Shown here one piece after another: positions 53,392 through 62,540 of a DNA stretch of 64,000 nucleotides. The notes beneath the pieces are model-generated. The model saw nothing but the letters and a program-made list of their open reading frames with translations. It was not told the DNA's origin and did not search any database. How positions within the stretch are numbered: position 1 is the first letter of the stretch; each line of letters begins with the position of its first letter. The translations under genes and the position numbers were made by a program. The DNA comes from an uncultured Psychroserpens sp. (GTDB taxonomy: Bacteria > Bacteroidota > Bacteroidia > Flavobacteriales > Flavobacteriaceae): the NCBI RefSeq assembly GCF_947501425.1, contig NZ_CANMVN010000006.1, positions 1 through 64,000 of the forward strand, read 5' to 3'.

Positions 53392-54434
53392 TGGAAGATT
53401 TTAGCTTGGATGAACTAGTAAGAGATAATATCAAACGTCTGAAGCCATACTCTTCGGCAAGAGATGAGTACAAAGGTGTAACTGGTGATATGGTATTTCT
53501 TGATGCTAATGAAAATCCATTTGAAAACGGTGTAAATCGTTATCCTGATCCACAACAGCGTGATCTTAAAGCTAAGATCTGTGAATTGAAAGGTGTGACA
53601 GAAGCACAAATACTTCTTGGTAATGGAAGCGATGAAGTGTTGGATCTTATATTTAGAGCGTTTTGCGAACCAAATAAAGATTGTATTATTACATTGCCTC
53701 CAACTTACGGTATGTATGAAGTTTTAGCCAATGTAAATGCTATAGGAGTACTTAAAATTGAACTAGATGACCAGTTCAATCCTAAAGTTGATGAGATATT
53801 ACAGTCAGCTAATGAATCAACTAAATTATTATTTCTATGCTCACCTAACAATCCAACATCTAACAGTTTTGAAGCTAAGGATATTGAACGTTTAATTTCT
53901 GGATTTAAAGGTATAGTGGTGATAGATGAGGCTTATATCGATTTTTCTAATGCAGAAAGCTGGATCAGTAGACTAGTTGATTATCCCAACTTAATTGTCA
54001 CTCAAACCTTATCAAAAGCTTATGGCATGGCTGGAGTTAGATTAGGAATTTGCTATGCTTCAAACAAGATTATTTCAGTTTTAAACAGAATAAAACCACC
54101 ATACAATGTTAATGCCCTCACACAGATTAAATCTCTAGAGCGCTTATCTGTACCAGAAGAAGTTTCTACGGAAATTCAAAGAATTTTGAAGCAGCGAGAT
54201 TGGTTGAGTTTAGAATTAGAAACCATCTCTTTTGTAACACATGTTTATCCATCTGATGCTAATTTTATTTTAGTCAAAGTAGATGATGCTAATAGAAGAT
54301 ATTCGGAATTAATAGCCAAAGGTATTGTAGTAAGAAATAGAACCACACAACCACTCTGTGAGAACTGTTTACGATTCACAGTCGGTTCGCAAATAGAAAA
54401 TATAAAGCTAATCACAGCACTAAAAGAACTTTAG
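53391..54434 (+). CDS. hisC: histidinol-phosphate aminotransferase
   Basis: 347 residues. PLP enzyme converting imidazole-acetol phosphate to histidinol phosphate. The fold-I markers are visible: LDANENPFENGVNRYPDPQ, GNGSDEVLDLIFRAF, CSPNNPTSN, IVVIDEAYIDFS, and the PLP Lys in VTQTLSKAYGMAGVRLG (about residue 205). The phosphate-binding Arg is in VRNRTTQPLCENCLRFTVG. Followed by an unusual 80-base gap containing a palindromic element before hisB. Confidence 0.97.
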   Translation: MEDFSLDELVRDNIKRLKPYSSARDEYKGVTGDMVFLDANENPFENGVNRYPDPQQRDLKAKICELKGVTEAQILLGNGSDEVLDLIFRAFCEPNKDCIITLPPTYGMYEVLANVNAIGVLKIELDDQFNPKVDEILQSANESTKLLFLCSPNNPTSNSFEAKDIERLISGFKGIVVIDEAYIDFSNAESWISRLVDYPNLIVTQTLSKAYGMAGVRLGICYASNKIISVLNRIKPPYNVNALTQIKSLERLSVPEEVSTEIQRILKQRDWLSLELETISFVTHVYPSDANFILVKVDDANRRYSELIAKGIVVRNRTTQPLCENCLRFTVGSQIENIKLITALKEL

Positions 54435-54440
54435 AATTTG

Positions 54441-54501
54441 TTATTCTGAGCTCGTTTCAGATTAACACAAATAATGAGATGCTGAACTAAATTCAGCATA
54501 A
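54441..54501. repeat. REP-like palindromic element between hisC and hisB
   Basis: Two short hairpins make one imperfect 61-base palindrome: TTATTCTGAGCTCGTTTCAG (54441-54460) and ATGCTGAACTAAATTCAGCATAA (54479-54501), inverted copies of each other with mismatches. Each arm also folds on itself (TCTGA...TCAGA and TGCTGAA...TTCAGCA). It resembles dispersed intergenic palindromes found in flavobacteria. It is the only gap longer than a few bases inside the his operon and could affect mRNA stability or be inert. Confidence 0.6.
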
Positions 54502-54514
54502 CAACAATAAAATT

Positions 54515-55648
54515 ATGAAGAGAGTATTATTTATAGATAGAGATGGGACTTTGATCAAAGAGCCAGCAGATGAACAAATAGATTCCTTTGAAAAACTGGA
54601 ATTCTATCCTAAAGTATTTCAATATTTAAGTAAAATTGCCAGAGAGCTGGATTTTGAGATTGTCATGATTACTAATCAAGACGGTTTAGGAACAGATGTG
54701 TATCCAGAAGATACATTTTGGCCAGTACACAACTTTATTTTAAAAACTTTTGAATCAGAAGGTGTTACTTTCGAGGAGCAATTTATTGATCGAACGTTTG
54801 CAAAAGATAATGCACTAACAAGAAAGCCAAATACAGGATTATTGACAAAGTATTTTTCTTCGGAATATGACCTTGCAAATTCATTTGTTATTGGAGATCG
54901 ATTAACTGATATTGAGCTGGCTAAAAACCTAGGCTCTAAAGGTGTTTTTATTAATGACAACACCAATTTAGGAACTGATGAAATTACAGTAAAACGTGAC
55001 GAATTGAATGCTTTTATAGCTTTAGAGAGTAATGATTGGGAAGCGATCTATACTTTTCTAAAAGCCGACGCACGTCTAGGTAGTATTGAAAGAAACACCA
55101 ATGAAACCAAGATTAAAATTGATCTCAATCTCGATGGAACAGGTCAGAGCAATATCGATACAGGAATCGCTTTTTTTGATCATATGTTAGATCAGATAGC
55201 ACGTCATGGAGAATTAGATCTCAATATAACAGTTGATGGTGATCTTGAAGTTGATGAACACCACACTATAGAAGATACAGCTATTGCCTTAGGAGAGGTA
55301 TTTGCAACAACGCTTGGTAATAAATTAGGAATTGAACGTTATGGGTTTTCATTACCTATGGATGATTGCTTTGCTCAGGCTGCTATTGACTTTGGAGGTA
55401 GGAACTGGTTAGTATGGGAAGCCGATTTTAAGCGTGAAATGATAGGTAAAATGCCTACTGAAATGTTTTATCATTTCTTTAAGTCATTTACTGATGGTGC
55501 TAAGTGTAATTTGAATATTAAAGCAGAAGGAACTAATGAACACCATAAAATAGAAGCCATTTTTAAGGCTTTTGCAAAAGCGATTAAAATGGCTGTAAAA
55601 CGTGATGTAGAGAAAATGATCCTTCCATCAACTAAAGGAATGTTATAA
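54515..55648 (+). CDS. hisB: bifunctional histidinol-phosphatase / imidazoleglycerol-phosphate dehydratase
   Basis: 377 residues. N-terminal HAD phosphatase (about 1-165): [10 protein letters not shown] with the DxD nucleophile, [47 protein letters not shown]-terminal dehydratase (about 180-377): [39 protein letters not shown] and [16 protein letters not shown], metal His. Two steps of the pathway in one polypeptide, as in Enterobacteria and Bacteroidota. Overlaps hisH by 1 base (TAATG). Confidence 0.96.
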   Translation: MKRVLFIDRDGTLIKEPADEQIDSFEKLEFYPKVFQYLSKIARELDFEIVMITNQDGLGTDVYPEDTFWPVHNFILKTFESEGVTFEEQFIDRTFAKDNALTRKPNTGLLTKYFSSEYDLANSFVIGDRLTDIELAKNLGSKGVFINDNTNLGTDEITVKRDELNAFIALESNDWEAIYTFLKADARLGSIERNTNETKIKIDLNLDGTGQSNIDTGIAFFDHMLDQIARHGELDLNITVDGDLEVDEHHTIEDTAIALGEVFATTLGNKLGIERYGFSLPMDDCFAQAAIDFGGRNWLVWEADFKREMIGKMPTEMFYHFFKSFTDGAKCNLNIKAEGTNEHHKIEAIFKAFAKAIKMAVKRDVEKMILPSTKGML

Positions 55649-56229
55649 TGAAACTAGTAATTATTAATTATGGTGCTGGAAACATAAAAAGCATCCAGTT
55701 TACGTTTAAACGACTGGGATTTGATGCGAAACTAACAAGTGATCCTAAAGTTATCAAAGCTGCAGATAAGGTGATTTTTCCTGGTGTAGGAGAAGCAAGT
55801 TCTGCAATGTATATGTTGAAAAAGAGCGGACTAGACACACTTATTCCTAAGCTAACACAGCCTGTTTTGGGTATATGTCTAGGCATGCAGTTAATGTGTA
55901 ATACGACCGAAGAGGGAAACACTAAAGGTCTTGGTATCTTTGATGTCGACGTAAAACGATTCAGTAATGATGTTAAAGTTCCTCAAATGGGATGGAACAC
56001 AATAAAACATCTGAAATCTGATTTATTCAAAGGTATTAATGAAGGAGAATATATGTATTTAGTGCATAGTTATTATGCTGAAAATTGCAATCAGGCGATT
56101 TCAACTTCAGATTACGAATTAGAATATGCTTCAGCTTTGGAAAATGAAAATTTTTATGGTGTACAGTTTCACCCTGAAAAAAGTAGTGTGGCTGGAGAAC
56201 AACTTTTAAAAAACTTTATAGAATTATGA
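55648..56229 (+). CDS. hisH: imidazole glycerol phosphate synthase, glutaminase subunit
   Basis: 193 residues. Class I amidotransferase that feeds ammonia to His[21 protein letters not shown] at the start, oxyanion/nucleophile segment [11 protein letters not shown] with the catalytic Cys (about 79), and [20 protein letters not shown] with His and Glu of the triad. Acts with HisF encoded downstream. Overlaps hisA by 4 bases. Confidence 0.97.
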   Translation: MKLVIINYGAGNIKSIQFTFKRLGFDAKLTSDPKVIKAADKVIFPGVGEASSAMYMLKKSGLDTLIPKLTQPVLGICLGMQLMCNTTEEGNTKGLGIFDVDVKRFSNDVKVPQMGWNTIKHLKSDLFKGINEGEYMYLVHSYYAENCNQAISTSDYELEYASALENENFYGVQFHPEKSSVAGEQLLKNFIEL

Positions 56230-56942
56230 GAATAATACCAGCTATTGATATTATTGGAGGTAAGTGTGTACGCTTAACAAAAGGCGATTACGATACTAAA
56301 AAAGTATACAATGAAAACCCTGTAGAAGTCGCTAAGACCTTTGAAGGTGCGGGAATTCAGTATTTACACTTGGTTGATCTCGATGGAGCAAAAGCAAAGC
56401 ACATTGTCAATTATAAAGTGTTGGAGCAGATTGCATCTAAGACTAATCTTAAGATCGATTTTGGAGGCGGACTTAAATCTGATGAAGATTTGCATATTGC
56501 TTTTAATTCTGGTGCTAAACAGATAACAGGAGGAAGTATAGCAGTTAAAAATCCAAATACGTTTGAGAGTTGGATTGCAAAATATGGTGGTACAAAAATC
56601 ATTCTTGGTGCCGACTGTTACAATGATAAAATTGCAGTTAGTGGTTGGCAGGAAGAGAGTGATATGGATGTAATTCCTTTTATAAAGACTTATGAAGGTA
56701 AAGGTATTAATTATGTGATATGTACAGATATTTCTAAAGATGGTATGCTTGAAGGTCCTTCATTTGATCTCTATAAACGTATTTTGTCAAGTTCAAAAGA
56801 TATAAAGCTTATAGCGTCAGGAGGCGTAACATCTATAGAAGACCTCAACAAGTTGGAGGATTTAGGTTGTGAAGGCGCTATTATTGGTAAAGCTATTTAC
56901 GAAGGACATATTAGATTAAGAGATTTAGAAACACACTTTTAG
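56226..56942 (+). CDS. hisA: ProFAR isomerase
   Basis: 238 residues. Isomerises ProFAR to PRFAR by an Amadori rearrangement. TIM barrel with [18 protein letters not shown] (catalytic Asp at about 8), [42 protein letters not shown] (second Asp and phosphate loop) and [32 protein letters not shown]. Followed by hisF after 3 bases, to which it is related by ancient duplication. Confidence 0.97.
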   Translation: MRIIPAIDIIGGKCVRLTKGDYDTKKVYNENPVEVAKTFEGAGIQYLHLVDLDGAKAKHIVNYKVLEQIASKTNLKIDFGGGLKSDEDLHIAFNSGAKQITGGSIAVKNPNTFESWIAKYGGTKIILGADCYNDKIAVSGWQEESDMDVIPFIKTYEGKGINYVICTDISKDGMLEGPSFDLYKRILSSSKDIKLIASGGVTSIEDLNKLEDLGCEGAIIGKAIYEGHIRLRDLETHF

Positions 56943-56945
56943 ACT

Positions 56946-57701
56946 ATGCTAACTAAACGAATTATTCCTTGTTTGGATATTAAAAATGGTAGAACTGTAA
57001 AAGGTGTCAATTTTGTAGATCTGCGTGATGCAGGTGATCCGGTTGAATTAGCAAAACAATATGCTAAACTCGGTGCAGATGAATTGGTGTTTTTAGATAT
57101 TTCTGCTACACAAGAGCGAAGAAAAACGATGCATGACATGGTACTAAAAGTTGCTGAATATGTCAATATCCCATTTACAGTAGGAGGTGGTATATCGTCA
57201 GTTGAAGATGTTGATGATCTGTTGCATTGTGGTGCTGATAAAGTGTCAATAAATTCTAGTGCAGTAAAACGACCAGAGTTGATTAATGAATTGTCAAAGA
57301 AGTTTGGAAGCCAATGTGTTGTGGTTGCTATAGATGCAAAAGAGATCAATGGTGAATGGTTTGTGCATTTGGCAGGAGGAACTATTCCAACAGAGTTGAA
57401 GCTATTTGACTGGGCTCTGGAAGTTGAACAACGTGGTGCAGGAGAAATTCTGTTTACCTCAATGAATCACGATGGAACCAAATCAGGCTTTGCTGATAAA
57501 GCCTTAGCTACATTGTCAAATTTGGTAAACATTCCCATAATTGCATCTGGTGGTGCAGGAAACGTTCAGCATTTTGTTGATACATTTCAAAAAGGGAAAG
57601 CTGATGCCGCTCTTGCTGCCAGTGTTTTTCATTTTGGTGAGATTCAAATTTTAGACTTAAAAAGAGAATTAAGAGCGAATAACATAGAAGTAAGATTGTA
57701 A
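56946..57701 (+). CDS. hisF: imidazole glycerol phosphate synthase, cyclase subunit
   Basis: 251 residues. Makes imidazole glycerol phosphate and AICAR from PRFAR and the ammonia from His[29 protein letters not shown] (catalytic Asp about 11), [39 protein letters not shown] (second Asp), [17 protein letters not shown] and [14 protein letters not shown]. Two bases separate it from hisIE. Confidence 0.97.
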   Translation: MLTKRIIPCLDIKNGRTVKGVNFVDLRDAGDPVELAKQYAKLGADELVFLDISATQERRKTMHDMVLKVAEYVNIPFTVGGGISSVEDVDDLLHCGADKVSINSSAVKRPELINELSKKFGSQCVVVAIDAKEINGEWFVHLAGGTIPTELKLFDWALEVEQRGAGEILFTSMNHDGTKSGFADKALATLSNLVNIPIIASGGAGNVQHFVDTFQKGKADAALAASVFHFGEIQILDLKRELRANNIEVRL

Positions 57702-57703
57702 TA

Positions 57704-58300
57704 ATGAACATAGATTATAAAAAAAATAACGGACTCGTACCTGCAATTATTCAAGATGCATCAACTCGCAATGTGTTAATGTTAGGCTATATGAATGAAG
57801 ATGCACTGAAAAAAACAATAGATACAAAATTGGTCACATTTTTTAGTAGAACGAAGCAACGCTTATGGACTAAAGGTGAGGAGAGTGGTAATGTGTTACA
57901 TCTCGTAGATGTGAAATTAGATTGTGATAATGATACACTTCTGATAAAGGTAAACCCAGAAGGACCAACTTGTCACAAAGGTTCTGATACCTGTTGGAAT
58001 GAAGATAATTCTCAGGAGTATGGATTTCTATCACATTTAGAAGATGTAATTGAAAGTCGTAAAAACTCAGCGTCTGAGGACACATCCTATGTGGCTTCAT
58101 TGTTTGCAAAAGGCATTAATAAGATTGCTCAAAAAGTAGGAGAGGAAGCAGTTGAAGTCGTTATAGAAGCTAAGGATACCAATGATGATTTATTTCTTAA
58201 TGAAAGTGCCGATTTATTGTTTCATTACTTGATCTTATTACAAGCTAAAGGTTATAAGCTTGATGATATTGCCAATGTTTTAAAAAGCCGAGAAAAATAA
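57704..58300 (+). CDS. hisIE: phosphoribosyl-AMP cyclohydrolase / phosphoribosyl-ATP pyrophosphatase
   Basis: 198 residues. N-terminal HisI cyclohydrolase (about 1-110): ATP-site VLMLGYMNEDALKKT, FFSRTKQRLWTKGEESGN, DCDNDTLLIKVNPEGPTCHKGSDTCW, zinc ligands. C-terminal HisE pyrophosphatase (about 115-198): YVASLFAKGINKIAQKVGEEAVEVVIEAK and ESADLLFHYLILLQAKG, Mg-binding EExxE. Steps 2 and 3 of the pathway in one protein. It is the last gene of the operon. Confidence 0.96.
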   Translation: MNIDYKKNNGLVPAIIQDASTRNVLMLGYMNEDALKKTIDTKLVTFFSRTKQRLWTKGEESGNVLHLVDVKLDCDNDTLLIKVNPEGPTCHKGSDTCWNEDNSQEYGFLSHLEDVIESRKNSASEDTSYVASLFAKGINKIAQKVGEEAVEVVIEAKDTNDDLFLNESADLLFHYLILLQAKGYKLDDIANVLKSREK

Positions 58301-58302
58301 AA

Positions 58303-58328
58303 CTGTCGCTAAACTAATTTAACGACAG
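58303..58328 (+). terminator. hairpin after hisIE
   Basis: CTGTCGCTAAA, loop CTAA, TTTAACGACAG, 3 bases after the hisIE stop; 10 of 11 pairs. There is no T-run after it (CTATTCTAATG), so it is a weak intrinsic terminator or a stabilising 3' hairpin. The convergent S41-like gene ends at 58396. Confidence 0.5.
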
Positions 58329-58395
58329 CTATTCTAATGTAAAAGTTTAAAGTTTAATCGCGCATTAGAAACACTTGAACTTTTTATAGGATGAA

Positions 58396-59631
58396 TTAAT
58401 TACTACGATTTTCTATAATTTCTAATGTTTGTTGCATCCAATCTTTGTCATAATCCAATGTGATATCTGGAGCAACACCTTTGCCTTCAAATGCTATATA
58501 CTTATGAAAATTCATATCTGTTGGTGTCATTTTAAAATGACCAGATGGTGTATTGTATTGGTATCCATAATTTTTACCATAAGCAATAATGCCGCGTGTT
58601 GTTTGACCAAGATGAATAGCGTGTTTTAACTTTTTAAGTTTTACTGTAAATTGCTCTCCATTACTACCAGTAAAACAATTAGTTAAGATATAGATTTTTT
58701 TGCTTTTTAATAGCTTTAAAAACGTGTCAGAGTATTTTTTATTTCCACCACTATTGCTTCTAAGATCTACAATAATATGTTTGGCAGTAATCTTGTCTTT
58801 GACGTCTTTGTAGAAGTTTAGATGTGCTTCTTTTTCGCTATTACTGAAATTTCTAAAATGCAGATATTGAGTATTTTCATTAATCTGCTTAAACTCTAAT
58901 TGCGGTTGGTCATTTTCAGGGAATTCAAAATTATTTGTATTTCCTAATTTTTTATAAGACCATAGTCTTCCATTTTCAAATGATAAACTCTTTACAAAAT
59001 GTGGTATTCTGGTGTTTATATCATATTGATACACATTATACTTATTATCAGTAGTATGCGTTGCATAAAACCGAATTTCTCCTGGTATCCAATGGTTCAG
59101 ACTACTGTTTAAAACAACGCCTATTAAGTCCTTTTTATTTTCAGCATAATAAATGCCTATTTTCTGAGATTTTTGATAATTATAAATACCTTCAAGACTT
59201 TCAGCAGGTTTATTGCCCAGTTCTTTTTCCAGATCTCTAAGGTTATATGCTGATTTTGGATGATTTTGAAATAATACTGAGGCTTTAAAATTTGATAATT
59301 TGTCAGCATCTTCTGCAATGTCTTCTGATAGGTAAGAATTATTCATTTGAATAGACGCATGAACATCATTTACTAATAACATTTGCTCTAATAACATTTT
59401 GTAACACGCTTCAACAGGAATTGGTGTTTCCATTTTTGCTGAAAGTCTGTTATAAGTGTTTGTAAATTCTTCAGCTTTTTTGCCTTTAATCTGTTTTTTA
59501 TATGAAGGCATTTTCTTCATTTTTTCAACTACAAAATCTAAATCGGCTTTGCAATCGCAGGTTGATGATTGTGCAAATGTTGAACTGATTGTAAATATTA
59601 AAACAATACAAAATGTCTCTAATGGTTTCAT
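58396..59631 (-). CDS. exported S41-family peptidase-like protein
   Basis: 411 residues. Signal peptide about 1-20 (CIVLIFTISSTFAQSS), then a helical N-terminal part with a DCKADLDF start as in S41/tricorn-like proteins. The peptidase domain starts near 250: YLHFRNFSNSEKEAHLNF, HIIVDLRSNSGGNKKYSD (oxyanion strand), then TNCFTGSNGEQFTVKLKKL with the nucleophile Ser in SxxE (about residue 325). The PSGHFKMTPTDMNFHKY and KGVAPDITLDYDKDW end follows. A PDZ domain is not obvious. Active protease is likely but not certain. Confidence 0.85.
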   Translation of the reverse strand: MKPLETFCIVLIFTISSTFAQSSTCDCKADLDFVVEKMKKMPSYKKQIKGKKAEEFTNTYNRLSAKMETPIPVEACYKMLLEQMLLVNDVHASIQMNNSYLSEDIAEDADKLSNFKASVLFQNHPKSAYNLRDLEKELGNKPAESLEGIYNYQKSQKIGIYYAENKKDLIGVVLNSSLNHWIPGEIRFYATHTTDNKYNVYQYDINTRIPHFVKSLSFENGRLWSYKKLGNTNNFEFPENDQPQLEFKQINENTQYLHFRNFSNSEKEAHLNFYKDVKDKITAKHIIVDLRSNSGGNKKYSDTFLKLLKSKKIYILTNCFTGSNGEQFTVKLKKLKHAIHLGQTTRGIIAYGKNYGYQYNTPSGHFKMTPTDMNFHKYIAFEGKGVAPDITLDYDKDWMQQTLEIIENRSN

Positions 59632-59729
59632 AATAATTAAATTTTACGGATTAAACTTTCTGAGGCAAATGTATTTAACGAGTCTAATAAAACTCAATTA
59701 TAATGCGTGTTTGGGGTGAATTACACCTA

Positions 59730-60530
59730 TCATGTGGTGAAATTTAATAGTGCTTTTGTTGCTTCTAGGTAAGTTTTAGAAATAGGTACTTCAATGTCAT
59801 GAGAAAGTGACAAGAAATGTTTCCCTTTTTCTGTATTCCATGTTTGAAAATGATACGGATTGATGATATAACTACGATGTGTTCGTAATAATTTGGGAAA
59901 GCTGTCTGCAATGGTTGACAACTTATTTCTGATGAGCGTTTTTTTCAGGGCTTGTCCGTTAAGGTATATGACTTCAATATAATTGTCTGATGATTGAATA
60001 CAGATCAAATCGTTAAGGTGCAATCGCAAACTTTCGTAATGCCCTTCACCTTGTATTTCAATTTTTTGTTCTTCAAGTTTCTTGTCTTTATATTTTCCGA
60101 AGGCAAAACGACCAATGATAACAATAGGTAATATGGTGAGTATCGCTGGCAACATAATTGCTTTTATGTGATACCAAAGACCATATCGATTTGGATGCCA
60201 TTCTATTATAAAATGCAAGTAAAATAGACGTAAGATGACTATAGTTATACCAATAAAAACAACCAAAAACAGCACTTCATTTAGCAAAGTCCAAGATGTG
60301 TGGTTTCTTTTGAATAGCCAATTCTGAAAAGGTAGTACGACAACATATAATAGCGCTCCCAATACACCATAAATTGGTAAATAGATTAACTTTTCAGAAT
60401 CTCCAAATTCATTAACGTCTAGTGGTTCAGTAAAATATAGAAAGACAAAAATCCAAATAGCAAGACCTAATGCAATAAGCAAATGGTGTTTAGTAGATGG
60501 ATCAAATGGGTATTTTATATTCACAGACAA
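59730..60530 (-). CDS. LytTR DNA-binding regulator with membrane N-terminus
   Basis: 266 residues. Four membrane segments (about 13-32, 46-66, 84-104 and 124-146) followed by a C-terminal LytTR domain (about 165-266): LRLHLNDLICIQSSDNYIEVIYLNGQALKKTLIRNKL, then LLRTHRSYIINPYHF. There is no histidine kinase or receiver domain, so it is a one-component membrane-anchored regulator of the type common in Bacteroidota. Targets are unknown; it is divergent from the pseudouridine synthase gene. Confidence 0.92.
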   Translation of the reverse strand: MSVNIKYPFDPSTKHHLLIALGLAIWIFVFLYFTEPLDVNEFGDSEKLIYLPIYGVLGALLYVVVLPFQNWLFKRNHTSWTLLNEVLFLVVFIGITIVILRLFYLHFIIEWHPNRYGLWYHIKAIMLPAILTILPIVIIGRFAFGKYKDKKLEEQKIEIQGEGHYESLRLHLNDLICIQSSDNYIEVIYLNGQALKKTLIRNKLSTIADSFPKLLRTHRSYIINPYHFQTWNTEKGKHFLSLSHDIEVPISKTYLEATKALLNFTT

Positions 60531-60625
60531 TTTTAAAGTTTAAAAATATAACTTCATTCTTATATGGGCAATAACAAATCTCTCAAAAATTTTGTAAAAA
60601 CTTGTAGAATAGCGTTCTTGCTAAT

Positions 60626-61408
60626 ATGTTTAATAAGCGCTATTATTATTTAATTAAAATCCAATATTTGGGCTACAGGTTTCACGGTTGGCAAAAACAA
60701 CCTAAGCTTAAAACCATCCATTTAATGATTGATAGAACTTTAAATTTCATTCTAGATGGTAAGGAATTTAAAACTCTAGGTTCTGGTCGTACGGATGCTA
60801 TGGTGTCTGCAAACGAAACTGCATTTGAATTATTCATCTATGAGAAAATTGAAGACGAAGAAGCATTTTTAGCCTTATTTAACCATAATCTTCCTCAGGA
60901 TATAAGGGCTTTAGGAATTGAACAAGTAGATGCCGATTTCAATATTATTCAGCATTCTAAAATAAAGGAATACATCTATTTGTTTGCTTTCGGACAAAAA
61001 TGTCACCCATTTTGTGCACCAATAATGACAACCATTTTAGATGATTTGGATATAGATATCATGAAAGAAGGCGCAAAACTTTTTGAAGGGACACACAATT
61101 TTAAGCCGTATTGTTTTAGAGCCACAAATAACGGTGTGTATAAGAGAACTGTTGAAAGTTGTGTTCTTACAGAGAACACTTTGTTTACTGCGAGTTTCTT
61201 TCCGAAGCAAAGCTACACGCTCGTTGTGAAAGGAAAAGGCTTTGGTAGAAACCAAATCAGACTTATGATGGGAACGTTAATTAAATTGGGTAGAGGAGAA
61301 GTTGATTTAAAATATATTAAAGCATCGCTAAAACCAGAAAGCAATGAGGTCATGGATTTTATTGCGCCTGCTTCAGGCTTGATCTTAAATAGCGTAGATT
61401 TTGAATGA
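60626..61408 (+). CDS. TruA-family pseudouridine synthase
   Basis: 260 residues. KIQYLGYRFHGWQKQPKLKTI is the TruA family start, and the catalytic Asp is in LGSGRTDAMVSA (about residue 57). EGTHNFKPYCF and GKGFGRNQIRLMMGTLIKLGRGEV complete the TruA pattern. Bacteroidota often carry both a canonical TruA and this shorter relative; which tRNA positions are modified is not readable here. It has no neighbours on its strand until the TamB-like gene. Confidence 0.85.
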   Translation: MFNKRYYYLIKIQYLGYRFHGWQKQPKLKTIHLMIDRTLNFILDGKEFKTLGSGRTDAMVSANETAFELFIYEKIEDEEAFLALFNHNLPQDIRALGIEQVDADFNIIQHSKIKEYIYLFAFGQKCHPFCAPIMTTILDDLDIDIMKEGAKLFEGTHNFKPYCFRATNNGVYKRTVESCVLTENTLFTASFFPKQSYTLVVKGKGFGRNQIRLMMGTLIKLGRGEVDLKYIKASLKPESNEVMDFIAPASGLILNSVDFE

Positions 61409-61456
61409 TTTATTTTAGTTTGGGTTCTCTTTTTATTGCCTAAAATATAACAACGG

Positions 61457-62479
61457 TTAAATTTTTAATCTCGCAGAGGCCATCACACTCTGATCAGCAT
61501 AATTACCTTCTAAATATTTTAAGTGACCAACAATGGCAATCATTGCTGCATTATCAGTAGTGTATTCAAACTTTGGAATGTAAGTCGTCCATCCAAACTT
61601 TTGCTCTCCTTTTTTAAGTGCTTCACGTATACCAGAATTTGCTGAAACACCGCCTCCAATAGCAATATGAGTAATTCCAGTTTGTTTGGTCGCTAATTTT
61701 AGCTTGTCTGTTAAAATACCAATAATCGTATATTGAATGGATGCACAAATATCGTTAAGGTGCTCCTCAATAAAGTTAGAGTTAGCTTTGACTTGTTTCT
61801 GAATAAAATATAAAATCGCAGTTTTTAATCCAGAGAAGCTAAAGTTTAAACCATCTACTTTTGGTTTAGTAAACTGAAATGCTTTTGGGTTTCCCAATCG
61901 TGCTCGTTTGTCAATTTCTGGTCCTGCTGGATATCCTAAACCTAGAAGCTTCCCACTTTTATCAAAGGCTTCTCCAACGGCATCGTCGATAGTCTCTCCA
62001 ATAACCTCCATGTCAAAATACGAATTGACCTTTACAATTTGGGTGTGACCTCCAGAAATAGTCATTGCCAAAAACGGAAAAGGAGGTTTGGTGAAATCCT
62101 CTTCTTCAATAAAGTGCGCTAAAATATGCGCTTGCATATGATTAACATCTATGAGTGGAATATCTAAACCATAAGCCAATGATTTAGCAAATGATGTTCC
62201 TACCAGCAAAGACCCCATTAATCCTGGTCCGCGTGTAAAAGCAATAGCAGTTAATTGTGCTTTACTAATACCTGCCTTTTTTAAAGCCTGATCTACTACA
62301 GGAACAATGTTTTGTTGATGAGCTCTGGAGGCTAATTCTGGAACCACACCACCATACTCCTCATGTATTTTTTGGCTAGCTACAATGTTACTGAGAATCC
62401 GACCGTTATGCATTACAGCAGCTGCAGTATCATCACAAGATGACTCTATAGCGAGAATATATATATTTTGTGAGCTCAT
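61457..62479 (-). CDS. tsaD: tRNA N6-adenosine threonylcarbamoyltransferase TsaD
   Basis: 340 residues. With TsaB and TsaE it attaches threonylcarbamoyl to A37 of tRNAs. ASKHA-fold motifs: ILAIESSCDDTAAAV (phosphate loop), VVPELASRAHQQNI, DVNHMQAHILAHF with the metal His pair, FLAMTISGGHTQIV, VGEAFDKSGKLLGLGYPAGPEID, IAIGGGVSANSGIREAL and FEYTTDNAAMIAI at the end. The tsaE gene is at 36519-36983. It is divergent from the TamB-like gene. Confidence 0.97.
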   Translation of the reverse strand: MSSQNIYILAIESSCDDTAAAVMHNGRILSNIVASQKIHEEYGGVVPELASRAHQQNIVPVVDQALKKAGISKAQLTAIAFTRGPGLMGSLLVGTSFAKSLAYGLDIPLIDVNHMQAHILAHFIEEEDFTKPPFPFLAMTISGGHTQIVKVNSYFDMEVIGETIDDAVGEAFDKSGKLLGLGYPAGPEIDKRARLGNPKAFQFTKPKVDGLNFSFSGLKTAILYFIQKQVKANSNFIEEHLNDICASIQYTIIGILTDKLKLATKQTGITHIAIGGGVSANSGIREALKKGEQKFGWTTYIPKFEYTTDNAAMIAIVGHLKYLEGNYADQSVMASARLKI

Positions 62480-62505
62480 TAATATAATTTAGGCACAATA
62501 ATTGT

Positions 62506-62513
62506 TAATTTTG
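62506..62513 (+). promoter_or_regulatory. -7 promoter box of the TamB-like gene
   Basis: TAATTTTG at 62506-62513 exactly matches TAnnTTTG. Initiation would be near 62520, so the start codon should lie soon after; the only fitting in-frame candidate is the ATC at 62541. Confidence 0.5.
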
Positions 62514-62540
62514 AGGTCAAAGTTATAACTTTCATAGCGT

